A stretch of DNA of 64,000 nucleotides from Parelaphostrongylus tenuis (Eukaryota; Nematoda; Chromadorea; Rhabditida; Metastrongylidae), in the NCBI GenBank assembly GCA_019055375.1, contig JAHQIW010005497.1:170465-234464 (forward strand). Reading direction: 5' to 3'. How positions within the stretch are numbered: position 1 is the stretch's first letter; each line of letters begins with the position of its first letter. The notes below the pieces were generated by a model. That model was not told the DNA's origin, did not search any database, and was given only the letters and a program-made list of their open reading frames with translations. Positions 50,611 to 62,573 of this stretch are shown here, piece after piece. The position numbers were made by a program, and so were the translations under genes.

Positions 50611-50929
50611 CATTATTAAGTCTAAACTAAGATGAAGCAAATTTTCCACTCTTTATATCAGAACGTTCACAAGACGGCAGCGGGTTGGCACTCAGTACTT
50701 ATACGTGAATGACGTCGGTGTCGGACGTCATCTACTTTTCCAAGAGCTTTAGGGGGATCCCAACCTGCCCAATTCAGAAAAAAAATCTTTGAAACAAATT
50801 TTTTATAGAGGTTTCTTGACGCAAACGAAAATGTGCCAGTGAAGTTAAGCTTATATCCAGCTTCCAAAGCGATCAAGGCACGTAAGGGAAATTACGTAAG
50901 AGGAAATTCTAGTGAATACGTCAAGTTTC

Positions 50930-51110
50930 TCAGGTGCCCCGGTTTCAAATCGAATTCCCACCATCTCATTTGCAATGTTGCGACATGTAATTCTGGCTTT
51001 CCCAATAATAAAAATTTACAACCTACAAAGCAAGCTATAACAAGTACGATTTGCTCAAAATCTGCAAAGGAAGACATCGATTGACAAAAGGAAACATAAC
51101 ATTTGCTATA
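50930..51110 (-). repeat. coding-like segment, inverted partner of 45,925-46,110
   Basis: Minus-strand reading LLLGKPELHVATLQMRWWEF resembles the + strand reading at 46,045. Upstream DNA (ATGTTATGTTTCC..TTGTCAATCGATG) also matches. Product unknown. Confidence 0.5.
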
Positions 51111-51438
51111 AAATGTCTTTGGCAACATATTAGAGGCACAAATCGTAACAAAGAACTACAAATTTTACTGAGTAACTCAGAGACACGAAAGGAATGAGAT
51201 CTGACCAAGAATTCACCAATACAAGCAGGCAAAAAAGAAATTATTCGAGAATTTGTCGTGGCAAAATGCGTGCAATAGGCGCCAGACCTTCGTCGTGAGA
51301 CACGGGAATTCTACATTTTGATAAAATTGTTTAATAAAACTAGATGTTTAAGGAAAATCGTGTTTAATAAGACTGCGTGTGAGATGATTCTGAGTCAAAG
51401 CTTCCTTGCTCAACTTTTCTAACGTTCTATGTTTTTCA

Positions 51439-51858
51439 TTAAGGTGAATGTTTATGGAACGCCAACATTTCTCGCGTCATTTTCGCGACGTGCAAACACA
51501 ACAAAACTTCATTGTATATTTCGTATAGCGAAGTGTCAGTCGTTTGCGTAGCGGTTACAACGTCCTTGGTGATTAGTCGGAATTCTGCGAATGTTTCGGA
51601 AAAATCATCTGAGAGGTGTAAAGCGTTGATTTCTTGAGATAGGCGAGCCATACAACATATTCCATATTTTGAATTACATAAAACATAGCTTTGATGTGAA
51701 TACTTTTCTATCTCACAGAATTGATAAGCTGCATTCAATTCGATTTCGACATTTTGGTCACTAGGGTAATGGTAGCACTCGTTCTCCAGTTCTCAGAATG
51801 CTACGCAGCATACAATGGAATGGACTCACTTTGAAGAGCTCTCCACATACAACTGCAC
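51439..51858 (-). CDS. possible gene, last two exons, Cys-rich hypothetical protein
   Basis: A minus-strand exon 51,439-51,791 follows an acceptor (TTCTGAG) and encodes LENECYHYPSDQNVEIELNA, FCEIEKYSHQSYVLCNSKY, GICCMARLSQEINAL and ends MLAFHKHSP with TAA. A 29-nt exon 51,830-51,858 (CSCMWRALQ), with a GTGAGT donor and a 38-nt intron, joins it in phase. Seven or more cysteines suggest an extracellular product. No family is recognised. Upstream exons and the start codon were not found, so this may be a gene fragment or a lucky open frame. Confidence 0.35.
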
Positions 51859-53415
51859 CTACAATGAATTGGCAAATACTCTAGTAAACATTTATTTCAC
51901 CGTGGTAGTCCTACTTCAAAAGTAAGTGACGAAATGCACAAGTTTCTCTGATCTTAAAAGATTATGGACAATTCTCAGCAATAGAAAGTGACAAATTCTA
52001 TTTTGTATTGGAAGAATAAGTCGAAAATCGTCGTCCATGTGATGTTTAGACGATGGTTCTAGCTGAATAGACAATCCGTGTTGTAACAGTTCCGCGTGGA
52101 GTATTTCCGTGTTTAGACGTTCTGTGTCGTTTTGACTGATTGCTGGGCAAGATCTGTTATGCTACAATATCCTTCCTACGCTTTCAAGAAAGCACTGTGC
52201 TGAGTTAGCGAAGTTTTGAGAGCTAGTTTGCGCGGATTTCCTCCTGCTAGTTGTGGATGAATCGAACGGAGACCTTCAAAATTTCATTTTTCTCTGCTGC
52301 GTGCACAAGTAATAAAATGGGTCCTTTTGATTGTAGATATTCCTTAAGTATCATATCTTTTTCTCTAGGCTTTTGTGGCGAAAACAGAGCATAAGAGGTA
52401 GACATTCTGATGTATGTTTGATATTTCGAGGAATCCAATCGGTAAGTGCTCTTGTTAATTGATCGTTTATGAAGTGCACGCGTTCGGCACATATGATTTT
52501 AACGACATGGTCTACAGAATAGCGCTTCTTATTTTAGGCCGTCAGCGAAAGTCAAGTAAGTGACCTTACCTCCCAATGTCGAAATGAGGAATACTCCTAA
52601 CATCAACCGTACGACTGCATCTTCAGTATCCTCAAGTGGTCTTCCATCCTACTTACGTGGTGATCAGGTCGAGTAATATTGGTTTATCAGTAGATGTCAA
52701 GGCAGAGACAATCGCAGAGTCGGAAAAGTGAGCAGAAAGTCGCGTGCTCTACATTATCTTCACTGCATCCGGAATGCTCTCAGACGCTTTCCAAACCGCT
52801 AGCTTTCTTTTGCTTAACAAATCAGCTGAATCATTCATCATATTGACCTTTCGGCTAGATAAACATAACTGAAGCTCCCGGATATGAATTTCTTTAGGCG
52901 TGATGAGCATTTGAAACCAACTCGCTCCTCATAAAGCCGCTTTTGCGAAATTCAGTTATGTTATTTTTTGGTGTTTCCAAAGGTGTTGTCGTAAGTTAAG
53001 ATTACTTTCGCCTGACTGATGCTCAGTACCATGAGAACGGTGTCCTAAGCGAAGGGAAGATTGTGAAAATCTTAACGATTGATTTTCACTCTAATGTTGA
53101 GTCATATCAATGTTTACATAACGTCCTTGAAAAGAGCTGTAAAAAATTTTTGGCGTGAAGATATCGCCATGTCGAGTCTTTCTTCTCTTCGCGTGTATCG
53201 TGATATTGTCATCAAATGTTGACATTTTGGTTGGCAAACCTTTATATGATTTGTAAACCTAATTTTAACTTTATTTGATCCGTCTCACTGCGTTACTTTT
53301 TCACTGTGCATAACCCAGCATTCCAGCGTTCAATTCTTTTTTCGTTACCTCCTTGAATGTCATTGAATACTGATTGCGCTCTTCTCCTTGAAATCTCAAC
53401 AGTCTAGTACTGCCA
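51859..53415. other. intergenic, no convincing gene
   Basis: Short open frames only, no splice-supported chain and no recognised repeat. Confidence 0.45.
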
Positions 53416-53419
53416 TGAA

Positions 53420-53712
53420 GCGAATGAGGCGCAGTGGATAGAGCTGCTCTGCATCGCACACAAGGTCGGATCTCGCGCTCATAGCTCACCAAGCCATCCA
53501 TCCGTCTGAGGCCGGCAAATTGGTGCCAGACTAGTCCAAGATTTGTCTGAGAGGATAAGGAGCACTGCTCGATACAGCGGGAGGCCACCGTGAGTCATTG
53601 TAAAGGCCAGATTTGCATTCAATAATCTCGAACAAAGTTAAAAATTGAAGACAAGTGCATGGCGCATGCCTCAGGGACTGATTAACGTGGAGAGCTTTAT
53701 TTTTATCTTTTC
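53420..53712 (+). mobile_element. tRNA-derived SINE (family 1)
   Basis: Head TGAGGCGCAGTGGATAGAGC, damaged B-box, body TTTGTCTGAGAGGATAAGGA, tail GCATGGCGCATGCCTCAGGG. Confidence 0.85.
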
Positions 53713-54509
53713 TATCGTGTTAGAGGGTGATCAGCCCCGCGCTGCGGAAACTATCACAACACTCGACCACGGCCCTCTCTCCTTTATATAATTTATAAAG
53801 ATTGGTCAAAGTAGCCGAAATTCTGCAAATAAGTGACTGGGATGTACATTTAGAGGCGGTTAGGAGTCTGTTGTGTTGAATATGCTTTTCTTCATTCTTC
53901 CGAGAAAGACCGGCGCTACTCCCGAGTGTGGCTTTCATGCTCCGAGCTTTAACGTCGCCGTATCGCTTGCTTTTCTGTAGTTACAAAAAGAACGATGAAT
54001 ATTTTAACCGTACTGCCTGTAGTTAGGACGAGTGTGTAGAGAGTATTTAGTTCTTTCCTGACGATTGAGGTTGTTTTTAATACGCAAATATTCAAAGATC
54101 TCTTACGCTGAACGAAGCTTCTTCACTAATATTTCAGGCATGATTCGAAAATTTGGATCGCACAAGTGTTATGATGACCTAATGAAAAAACATCAGCAGA
54201 ACTTAGAACAGATATCGAAATTATGCTCTATTTTTGAGGTTTCAATAGTACGCTGTATGAGCAGGAGAGTACTTCACACTTGGAGTTTTCTTCGTGCGTA
54301 AGAGTTAATTATGCACAAAAAGGACACGAGTGGGCAGAGGATATCATTGATAGTCAAAGTCATGCGAAAGCTTTGAAGCTTTTCAAGTTGAAAAAATCCT
54401 TACCGATCACCAACATGTCCTGTCTTATGCCTAATTATAAAAACACATAATTTAGTATCCACTAATGATCTAATGTCTAACGATCCATCTAATTCAATGA
54501 TAGACTCAT

Positions 54510-56085
54510 CATCAGCTGTGTAGGAGGACCGACGGATTAGATAGCATGGTTCCTAACATTAGTAACATCCCAGTTGCTCGGACACTGTCCAGCCCATCTG
54601 ACGAACACTCAGGTGAATCTGGATCGTATACGTAACGCGAAACCGAACAACGCGTACGTAATGGAGTCATTCGACGTCTGTATACCAATACCCGCTCTAT
54701 ATACCAACGTGTCGATTGACTCCGCGTTGTAATCCACACATGAGCTTCTGATACAACACCAGGGAGCTGTGAACCTGTATGGCTTGCCATTGAGCAGCTC
54801 ATGGTTCTATCAAAAGAGTGCCTGAACTGCTCAATTTTTACATGGCTAGAAAGTACTTTGCTCAAATGAGAGGGTTGGCAATAGGACAGCGACTAGTTTC
54901 ACTCAAGAGGAGCTAGGATTATTGCTTTAGATTATTGAATGAACAGTCAGAGTATATAAAATTCGGCCCGTGAGATACCACAAGATGATTGGCTTCCATT
55001 CTTGAACGTGCAAATAAACTTAACCGAGAGCGGCTGCGTAACGAAGTGGTACCGGAAGCCAATTAATCAGAATATCCTAGTTCACTATCATCACTCTTCT
55101 CAACCATCACATACGAAAAATTTGTTAGTAAAAAAACATGTTTCGAACAGCAGCCAATGCATGTATCGGAGAGGAGCAGAGAGGCAGAATCAGTGAAACT
55201 GGCATCGGGAATTAGCCACATCTAATGGGTACGAATTTGTAACCCCTCGGTTTAGGTTTAGAGGAAACAGTACACTTCCGAACAAAAACTTAGATAAAAG
55301 GAAAATTCCGTTTAACCTTCCTTTCTTTTTGTATGAAATTAGTGCAGCTACAAAACGCTGTTTGAAAAGAGCAGGTTTGGAGCAGTCGGTGGGCTATTAT
55401 CAAAATGCCAGCGAATGCTCTAAGACGCCAAGCAGTTCGCAAGCTCTTAATGACCGTTTCTGTAAAATGAAACATTTTAGAGTATGGTCAAACGGCAGAG
55501 ATGGTGATTGCATAAGCTTAGGTACAGTCTACCTAATCTCTTGCAAGGCGTGTAGTGATAAATTTATTGGCGAAACGGGTATGCCGGTCTATGCCCGCAT
55601 AGAAGAACACCTAGCTGACAAGCGTCTTGATAGACGGAACACCCCGTTATGGACGCATACAGAACAGAAAACACGACGGAGTTGATTTTGAGATCGAAGT
55701 CACCATCCTTGCGCAGGAACAAAAAACATCAGGCGGAAAATTCTGGAAGCACATTGGATTAACACCATCAGTCCGACAACAAACCGCAGGAAGGAATGCC
55801 TCGTTATCACTCGTGTTTTGAGTCAGTATATAAGACTGTTGTTTTGATGGTTAGAGTGCATTACAAGCCTACTTGATCTCCTTTAGGTGATCTCCACTTG
55901 AATCATTCAGTGGAGCACATACAAAAAGCGTTGAGTACGTTGTCAGTAAATTTTGCGCTAGATGCGATTGAAATCTAGGTTTGGTGATTTTTGCTAAGGG
56001 AGTAGTCGAGGTGTTTGACTGATTGGATTGCGGACATTTTAACCTTTCCAAGCTCTGAAGAAGGGCAAACTGCCTAAACGTCAGC
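54510..56085 (+). mobile_element. Penelope-like retroelement with GIY-YIG endonuclease, 5'-truncated
   Basis: 54,560-54,900 encodes, across frame changes, Penelope-type reverse transcriptase pieces (NAYVMESFDV, NLYGLPIEQLMVL, KECLNC, GLAIGQRL). 54,985-55,195 continues with LPFLNVQINLTESGCVTKWY and HTKNLLVKKHVSNSSQCMYR. 55,329-55,820 encodes a GIY-YIG endonuclease: GTVYLISCKACSDKFIGETG, YARIEEHL, then VDFEIEVTILAQEQ, with one frame break near 55,676. About 230 bp further is a degenerate hammerhead-like motif (56,053-56,085). Order RT then EN is that of EN-bearing Penelope-like elements. Frameshifts make it inactive. It occupies the place where exons 4-5 of pseudogene copy B should be. Confidence 0.9.
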
Positions 56086-56329
56086 TGTTAAATAAAGATT
56101 AATATAACACCTCGTGTTTGGCTTGAAGAAAAAAATCGGATTTATAATCCTTACTGAATTATGAAAGTCGCACAGCGAGTGCGAAGATTGATCAAAAAAC
56201 GTTCGGAGAGGTACGTCGCGGTGCCAATTTAATCTGCCTAATAAATACATTGGATTAAGATGAGAATCTTTACGTATAGCATGTGTCTTGAAATGAGAAA
56301 ACCCTTTGAAGAATGTTTTGAGTGTTGAT

Positions 56330-56525
56330 TCTATTATATTCTTCAAAATCCTCTAAACCATCACTTCTCAGTTCAAATTCTGTATCTGGTCACAGAAGGA
56401 AAAATACTGACAAATTTCTCTATAAAAACATCATCAATTGCAGAAGCACTGACTTTAGTGCCATTGTGATAGCTTTCCCCAATACTCTAGGGCATTTTCA
56501 GTAACTATCTAGAAACTCATTTGGT
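56330..56525. repeat. duplicated flank shared with 43,140-43,345
   Basis: TTAGTGCCATTGTGATAGCT and TCTAGGGCATTTTCAGTAAC match 43,265-43,320 (TTAGTGCCATTATGATAGCT, TCTAGAGCATTTTCCAGTGA). Both precede an RTE fragment beginning at the same RT codon region. Confidence 0.8.
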
Positions 56526-56529
56526 TTGG

Positions 56530-57170
56530 GTCTAAGTCGTGAAGTCAACGGGATGAACAACCTAGCTCCAGAGTTAAGCAGGAGGAAATGTGCTGCTGGA
56601 GGAGGGTTTAAGAGTATCGAGAGCGTGGTGAAGAGGGCGAAGAACATCCAATTCAGTGCCCACCTATTCGACATAGCGATTATCTCTCCCTAACATATGC
56701 AACAAAAAGCTGGTCGCTACTTAATCACGATGAAAGATCTCTTGGAGTTATTGAACGTGCATTCGAAAGGTCGATGTTAGAAGTGTTTCGTATCTCGCAA
56801 ATTAGAGAAGAATCCGAGGTTTGAGCTATGTGAACGACAGAGGATTAAGCATGCCGTTCAACGATTTAAGCTGTCAAATACATGAGGTGGCGAGGCACGT
56901 CATGCGCTTCAATGACACCCGATAGACGAGAACCGATCCCGACTGGATTCCTTAAAATGTCAAGCGCTCTACACGAAGGACAACGACCCGATGGTTCGAC
57001 TTCTTCAAGAAGAGCGTATAAGAAAGATATGATGCTCAACGAATCCTTAAAGGAAGGAGAACCCACTAGTTACTCTTGCACGAGATAGGAAAAAAGCGGA
57101 GTGTTGCTGGTACACGCTTGAAGCACTTTGCGATCAACGGGGCGACAGATGATATAGGTGTTCTACAAGC
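56530..57170 (+). mobile_element. RTE-type retrotransposon fragment
   Basis: Similar to 29,970-30,600: NLAPELSRRK, then AAGAAAGATATGATGCTCAA near 57,020 paralleling 30,452. Many frame breaks. It shares its left flank with the fragment at 43,345, so both descend from one insertion. Confidence 0.88.
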
Positions 57171-57240
57171 TGTTTGAATATTTCGGGGATTAACGGACAA
57201 GGTTCTCTATCTCACCGCTTAGAATAATCCAAATGAACGT

Positions 57241-57325
57241 TCAATATTGACTACCACGCATATCCGCCGTTGGACTTAGAAACTCAATATTGACTACCAC
57301 GCATATACGCCGTTGGACTTAGAAC
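57241..57325. repeat. two-copy tandem repeat, 43-bp unit
   Basis: TCAATATTGACTACCACGCA begins at both 57,241 and 57,284 and the units differ at very few positions, so the duplication is recent. Confidence 0.92.
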
Positions 57326-57334
57326 AAGTTTCTG

Positions 57335-58037
57335 GCATTGCAGTGATTCGTAAGTGATGTTAACAGTATGCAAACTCAAAATGGCGGAGCTTACAGGATC
57401 AGAAGAATGCACTACAGGCTTGCCTTTCGTAAGCGTTAAAGATCTGGTGAGCAAAGTTTCTTATTAACTGATGTGTGCGTTTCATGGTGTTTACAATCAA
57501 ATTATGTGAAACTATGCAAATGATGCTTACACTAGAAGGCTGCCTGCGCCAGAATTGGAGCCCATCTATTTCTTTCCAGAAATCGCGAAAAGGAGCAAAA
57601 CATGTGAAATACGCTCATTACATACGCACTGTTTGCATGCACCACAAGACGTTGTACAAGCACCTGAGCTTCATCCTTGATAGTTGCAATCTCAGAAACT
57701 TGAGCAAAAACTATGGGCGTAGTGTAATCCATTGCGACAGGCAAAGTGAATCCGCTCACGGTTAAGGCTTAGAGCTCACTACAGCAATTTTTTTATAGCT
57801 TTTATGGTAAATATTTGAACACTGAATCATCAATACTAGCTTATGTTTTGGCCTACTTTTTCCTTTTTTATTTTGGATTACTGGGCCAGAAATGATCGTA
57901 CCGATTGGGGATCCATAAGTTTTCAGCTAAGATCGAAAATATATGAATAGTATAGCCAATTTCTGCTTATTATCTTGCCCTGCAAGCATTACTCTACAGC
58001 CCAACACTGCCGAGATTGTGACAAGCATCGAAATCAT
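57335..58037 (-). pseudogene. secreted-protein family copy B (exons 1-3), decayed
   Basis: Exon 1 (57,974-58,037) keeps an ATG and a signal-like sequence MISMLVTISAVLGC, but its donor reads AT instead of GT. Exon 2, about 57,634-57,786, keeps SGFTLPVAMDYTTPIVFAQV and DEAQVLVQRLVV, yet its start carries stops and a frame change. Exon 3, about 57,335-57,440, keeps SAILSLHTVNITYESLQCQK after a broken first half. Exons 4-5 are missing. The order and spacing mirror the intact gene at 48,473-50,253. Confidence 0.82.
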
Positions 58038-58039
58038 AA

Positions 58040-59445
58040 AGACTGCTGTCTTTCCGTGTTCAGTTTAGCCCTATAATCTAAGCAAGCGTTATAGACTTCA
58101 TCAAAAAGTTCACTTTTTACATTATGTCGTTCACAAGGACAGCAACGGACTCAGCATTCATATGTGAGCTATGTGTTTTTGTGTTTTACTTCAAAAAAAC
58201 TCCTACAAAACAAATTATAACAAATCTGCTAATCCGAAGCACACCAAAGTCACCTAGTGAGAAGTCCTGGGTTCTTTTCCATTAGGAGGCACGGGGTGAA
58301 GAAACAACTCCCTTTGTTGGGCAAAAGCATTTCACAAAAGTGTTAGCAATCACTCGATAGTCTAAATTTTCTGACTAGCGCAGTAAGTGACAGGTCTTTC
58401 AAAAAAGGACCCTTTCATGAGGCAGTGAAATCCAAAAAATCAATTAAATAACAAAAATCGGGCTTCATTTAGGAGCCATCCATCGATGATCACGCCGACC
58501 CGCCGGCGCCTGTCCGAAGTGCACTTGTTCGCGCATGTGGAATTTATTTTCCTTGCTACCGCGCATAGAGAGGGTGTTAGAATGCTTTAATCTTGCGCTA
58601 TCGAATAATTATTAATAGTTCAAAGAAGGAGCTCTGTAATGCGAGGAAAATGCGTTGTGTAAAGCACAAATGTTTCCCTTTATAACTACTTACGGAAAGT
58701 TTCTTTCTATACAAAGAGGGATCATTACATCAAGTGCCGGTCCTAACGGGGAGTTACAAGTCCTGTGAAGCAAATTTCAATAAAGACGAAGCACTTTCAG
58801 AGGCATGTCTCTGAAACAGTAATAAGATCAAAATGCGCCAGTTCCTCTGATAGCACACTCGAAATTTAGCCGCCACCACTTCATTGCAATTTTTAGGGAA
58901 AAAATTTTGACTTACCCTTAAAATAAAACATTTGCACGCCCTCGAAACATTGGCGTTGAGATCGCTTTCTTAAGGAAAATCCTCAATCATTATAAGAAAA
59001 AAAGACGTCGCTTTGGAAACGAAAAGACAACTTTTGGTACGAAACCTCTAGTAAGAAATTCGTAAGAACTGAAAATAGCGATAGGTCGAGCTTCGATGAT
59101 CATACTAGCCTTTCCACACATAGTAGTCCGATGAAATCTCGTTTTGCTAAAGGAGAGGCTGATTGATAAGAAATATGAGAATCTTTCACGGAAATTCGCT
59201 GAAGGTTTCACCAAGCAGGCGAGGAATGCAGGCGAAGATGGCTCCAAGAATTTAACAAAATGAGCAATCGAAAGGAAATCGTGTCATACTCAATTGTAGA
59301 TTAACTGCTCTATGATGGCATAGGATCTTGTCGAGAGTTAGAAAAGAGTCCAGGTTTTGGCAAAGTTTCAATGCATCGAAATGAGGCGAAACTTTCACGC
59401 CTGTAAAAAATGCGGCTGACGTGGCACTGAGAAGAGGCTGCGCTC
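58040..59445. other. intergenic; upstream flank of copy B, no other gene seen
   Basis: 58,075-58,200 resembles the 5' flank of copy A (GTTCACAAGGACAGCAACGG against GTTCACAAGACGGCAGCGG). 58,350-58,700 has scattered similarity to foldback family X. Nothing else is recognised. Confidence 0.5.
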
Positions 59446-59447
59446 AC

Positions 59448-59525
59448 CTTTCCAAATTCTAAGTTTTCCATCAAAATAGTCTTTGCAACGCTTCCGGTTT
59501 CTTCCAACTTCTCTGTTATGTGCAT
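59448..59525 (-). CDS. possible first exon, unknown protein
   Basis: ATG at 59,525 opens MHITEKLEETGSVAKTILME and runs 26 codons to an excellent GTGAGC donor at 59,447. No matching downstream exon was found with confidence. Reported only because a start codon, coding-like composition and a strong donor coincide. Confidence 0.25.
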
Positions 59526-60909
59526 ACAAATCAGAATTTTTTATTGGCACATTTTGTATAGTGAAGTTTATTTCATTTGCTTAACGATCCCAAACTCTTG
59601 TGGCTTACCTCATTTATCCGAATATTTCAAAAGGATCAAGTAAAAAATTTGAATAGCTGTTTTTCAAGAATCATTCAAATCAGTTGGCATACAAGGTTCT
59701 TGGAGTAATCCGAAAATGAACAAAGTGGTTAGATTCAAATAGGCGAACATTCATAGAATGAATTTACGAGCAGCTATTCGAGTTTACGGCGATTTTGTAG
59801 ACAGTTATAATAATCAATGTGAGAGGTAAGCGTCACTTGAAAAACAAGCAAGTAATTTTTTACGTTGATATTCACCATCATACTAGGTAAAATATTCAGC
59901 TCAGTAAGAATATAGTATTTCCTTTTCCAAAAACTACTTCACCATTCTCAATTACAAATTATAATTGGTAGACATTCGATGATTTTTATTTGTGAGGTAG
60001 TCAATATCCGATTACAAAGATGGGCTAATGTGGTAATACCATTTGAGTAGACTTATCTGGCATATAGAAAGCTATTCTGTCAGGAACACGAAAGGTAAAC
60101 CTAAGCTCTGATACATCTTAGGACTTTTTCACAACGACGCATTAAGGCACATAGTGTGCTTGCTTTGTGAGAACGATACAGTGCAGTACATTGGATAGTC
60201 GCATTTTTGGTTTCAACTTACTGAATAATCGAGGTAGTGCTTACTAATGCCAGTGACCGTTTATTACTATTCTCCACATTTTGGCGAATAGACAGCAGAA
60301 GAGCTCATTTGTCAGCAGATTAACCCTTGAGAACGACGGCTCGGAAGTGTTACCCTGGAAAACCTATACTCTGGGTTCAGCAAATGAGGGATGTAATGGA
60401 TGCCTTTCAGGTCTTAATAAGGCTGACATCACACATATCGTGGAAAAAAGGAAAGGTTATCTTAAAACTAGTGTGATAGTGAGAAACGTCTGACACGGAA
60501 CTCTAATTTCTGTTTTGTATGCCGAAATTGACAAACGTAAACACTGTCGTCACCGCTGTAGAATAATTGACTTTATTATGAGTTTTTCACGAACGCTGAT
60601 TAAGCTGAAATGCAGTTCCACGTTGATAGCAGTTCGGCGTTCCAAAAGAATTGCTAAGCAACGTACAATTTCACTAAAGCATTCTATTTCCACTTTGAAG
60701 ACAATACTGTACAAAGTTGGCGGATTCAGCCAATGCTTTTTGATGCTTTAGTATAGCTATGAAGTTATGCGGACTTTGAAAAGTGTTTGCTGTTTGTAGT
60801 TCCAGCTCAAAAAAAAACTCGTCATGTAGCTGGTTCTTGAGCTGTAACCCTCTCAAGTGTTCTTTACTTTCGTTAGAACTTGCACAAGGTTTCAAAATTT
60901 GATGGATAA

Positions 60910-60938
60910 CGTTTCGGCGGCGACACCTTCATCAGAGC
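60910..60938 (-). ncRNA. hammerhead-like core (retroelement remnant)
   Basis: The minus strand reads CTGATGA, A, GGTG-TCGC-CGCC, GAAAC: the conserved single-stranded hammerhead boxes around a four-pair stem II with one G-U. Stem I and stem III partners are not convincing, so this is a remnant or a variant. Similar cores are listed in the findings. Confidence 0.4.
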
Positions 60939-62548
60939 CTAGACCAACATACCATACCATACGTGATTGCTCGGTTAATATTTGGTATGCATGAAGAATC
61001 CACTAGAAAAGAATTTAGAAGTCTAGTCAATCTAAAAAATGCCACCTTTTTTATAGATCTTTATATAACATTTTAGCATAATGCTTACTTCTCCTCGCAG
61101 CTTTTTTAGGATATTTTTCCACTGTACGCATTTCTCTAATTTTTACATTCAGTTCATTTTTTTCGTCTTTTTGAACGTCGTAGAATACTGGCTGACCACG
61201 TTAATTGCAATATCGAGGGTAGCCTGATTGTGGCGCTACATAGGACGGTCGTTATTGACCAACGGAGAGAGTTGGGGAGGAGCGGAATATAAACACGGCG
61301 CTCAGCAACGAGCATCGCAACCACCCGGTCACTAAGTTCCATAGATCTTACTATGGTTTACAATGCTTTCGTCTTCGCCAGCGTCACGATAACTTGGATC
61401 GAGTGTCCACTGTGATTTTTTTCTCTTATCTTGATTGACACAACATCACATTGAGACAATCGAGTAGGACGAAGTATCGCGTGAATAAAATCGGCGTTGC
61501 CCTTCATAGTAGACTCCAGTCACTCTGAAATGACCTGCCTCCTAGTAGACAGCAGTCTGCATGATGTAACCAAATCTGTTTATTTACGCTGCCTTTGATC
61601 AACAAGTATATAGAAACATTTGTTGAAATTCGTCGATTTAGTACAATAATGTTTCCGGAGTGTAGGAAGAATGTTGTAACGAAACTGACTCACCGAAAGC
61701 AATTACAACAGATAAATGCATGACTACTATAGCACGGAACTCCTACAAGACAAAACGCCTCCAACGCGGAAGTGCAACAACACGGAGCTGCACAACACGA
61801 AGGTGCTTATTCAGCTTCTTCTGGAGTTTATGGAAGTTTTTTGACATGGTCGAAGATTTCTAAGCGCTGAAGGTGCTTTCGATTTGTCAGTCGCAAAGAG
61901 AAGAAACTATATTATTACGTTACGATGCGAACAATATCAGTATTTTTTTGAAATTGAGATGAAACTTGGTTACATGTGTTAGGTCGCTTGCACAGGAGTG
62001 TGAAACATTTTCCATTACATCTCCATATATGCCAAACCCTAAGTGAATAGTAGTGGCACGCTCATTCCGTTGTTCTTAACATAGAATAGTGCGAATTGAC
62101 AACAGAACTCTTCTAACTAAATCGCCGAACTATTAGCATTCAAATGAACAGTCACTGATTATTCAGTGCCATGCTGATCGTTTGAATACCTAAAATCACA
62201 AAATAAAACCTTAATGTTTTGCGTTGTATAACTTTGAAGAAAAGGCATCTATATCTACTTTATAACGCCGTTTCAGAAAAAAGTCTTTTGAATACATGGA
62301 AGGCTTAAGTTTTGGAGAAGCAAATACTATGCAGAGAGAGTAGATATTTTTCTTAGTGGGTGTATAGACTCAAAGGCAATCACGAATTCGATGAATTTTA
62401 CCATCTGGTTATTTTCTGATTGACTCAGAAGCCTTTCAGTCCACTGTTTTTTTACAACTTTGTTTTGAAACATTCATTATATAGTCTGCAAGAATGTTTC
62501 AAGCTTTTATGAAGTCGATATGTTACGTACCGTTCGTGGCTCACGCGT

Positions 62549-62573
62549 GTTTCGGCGGTATCGCCATCATCAG
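62549..62573 (-). ncRNA. hammerhead-like core (retroelement remnant)
   Basis: The minus strand reads CTGATGA, T, GGCG-ATAC-CGCC, GAAAC, with a perfect four-pair stem II. One extra base separates CTGATGA from the stem compared with the canonical ribozyme. Confidence 0.42.

Noticed and set aside
58990..59247. 85-codon minus-strand frame downstream of the possible exon at 59,448
   Set aside because: No acceptor in phase with that exon and composition not protein-like.
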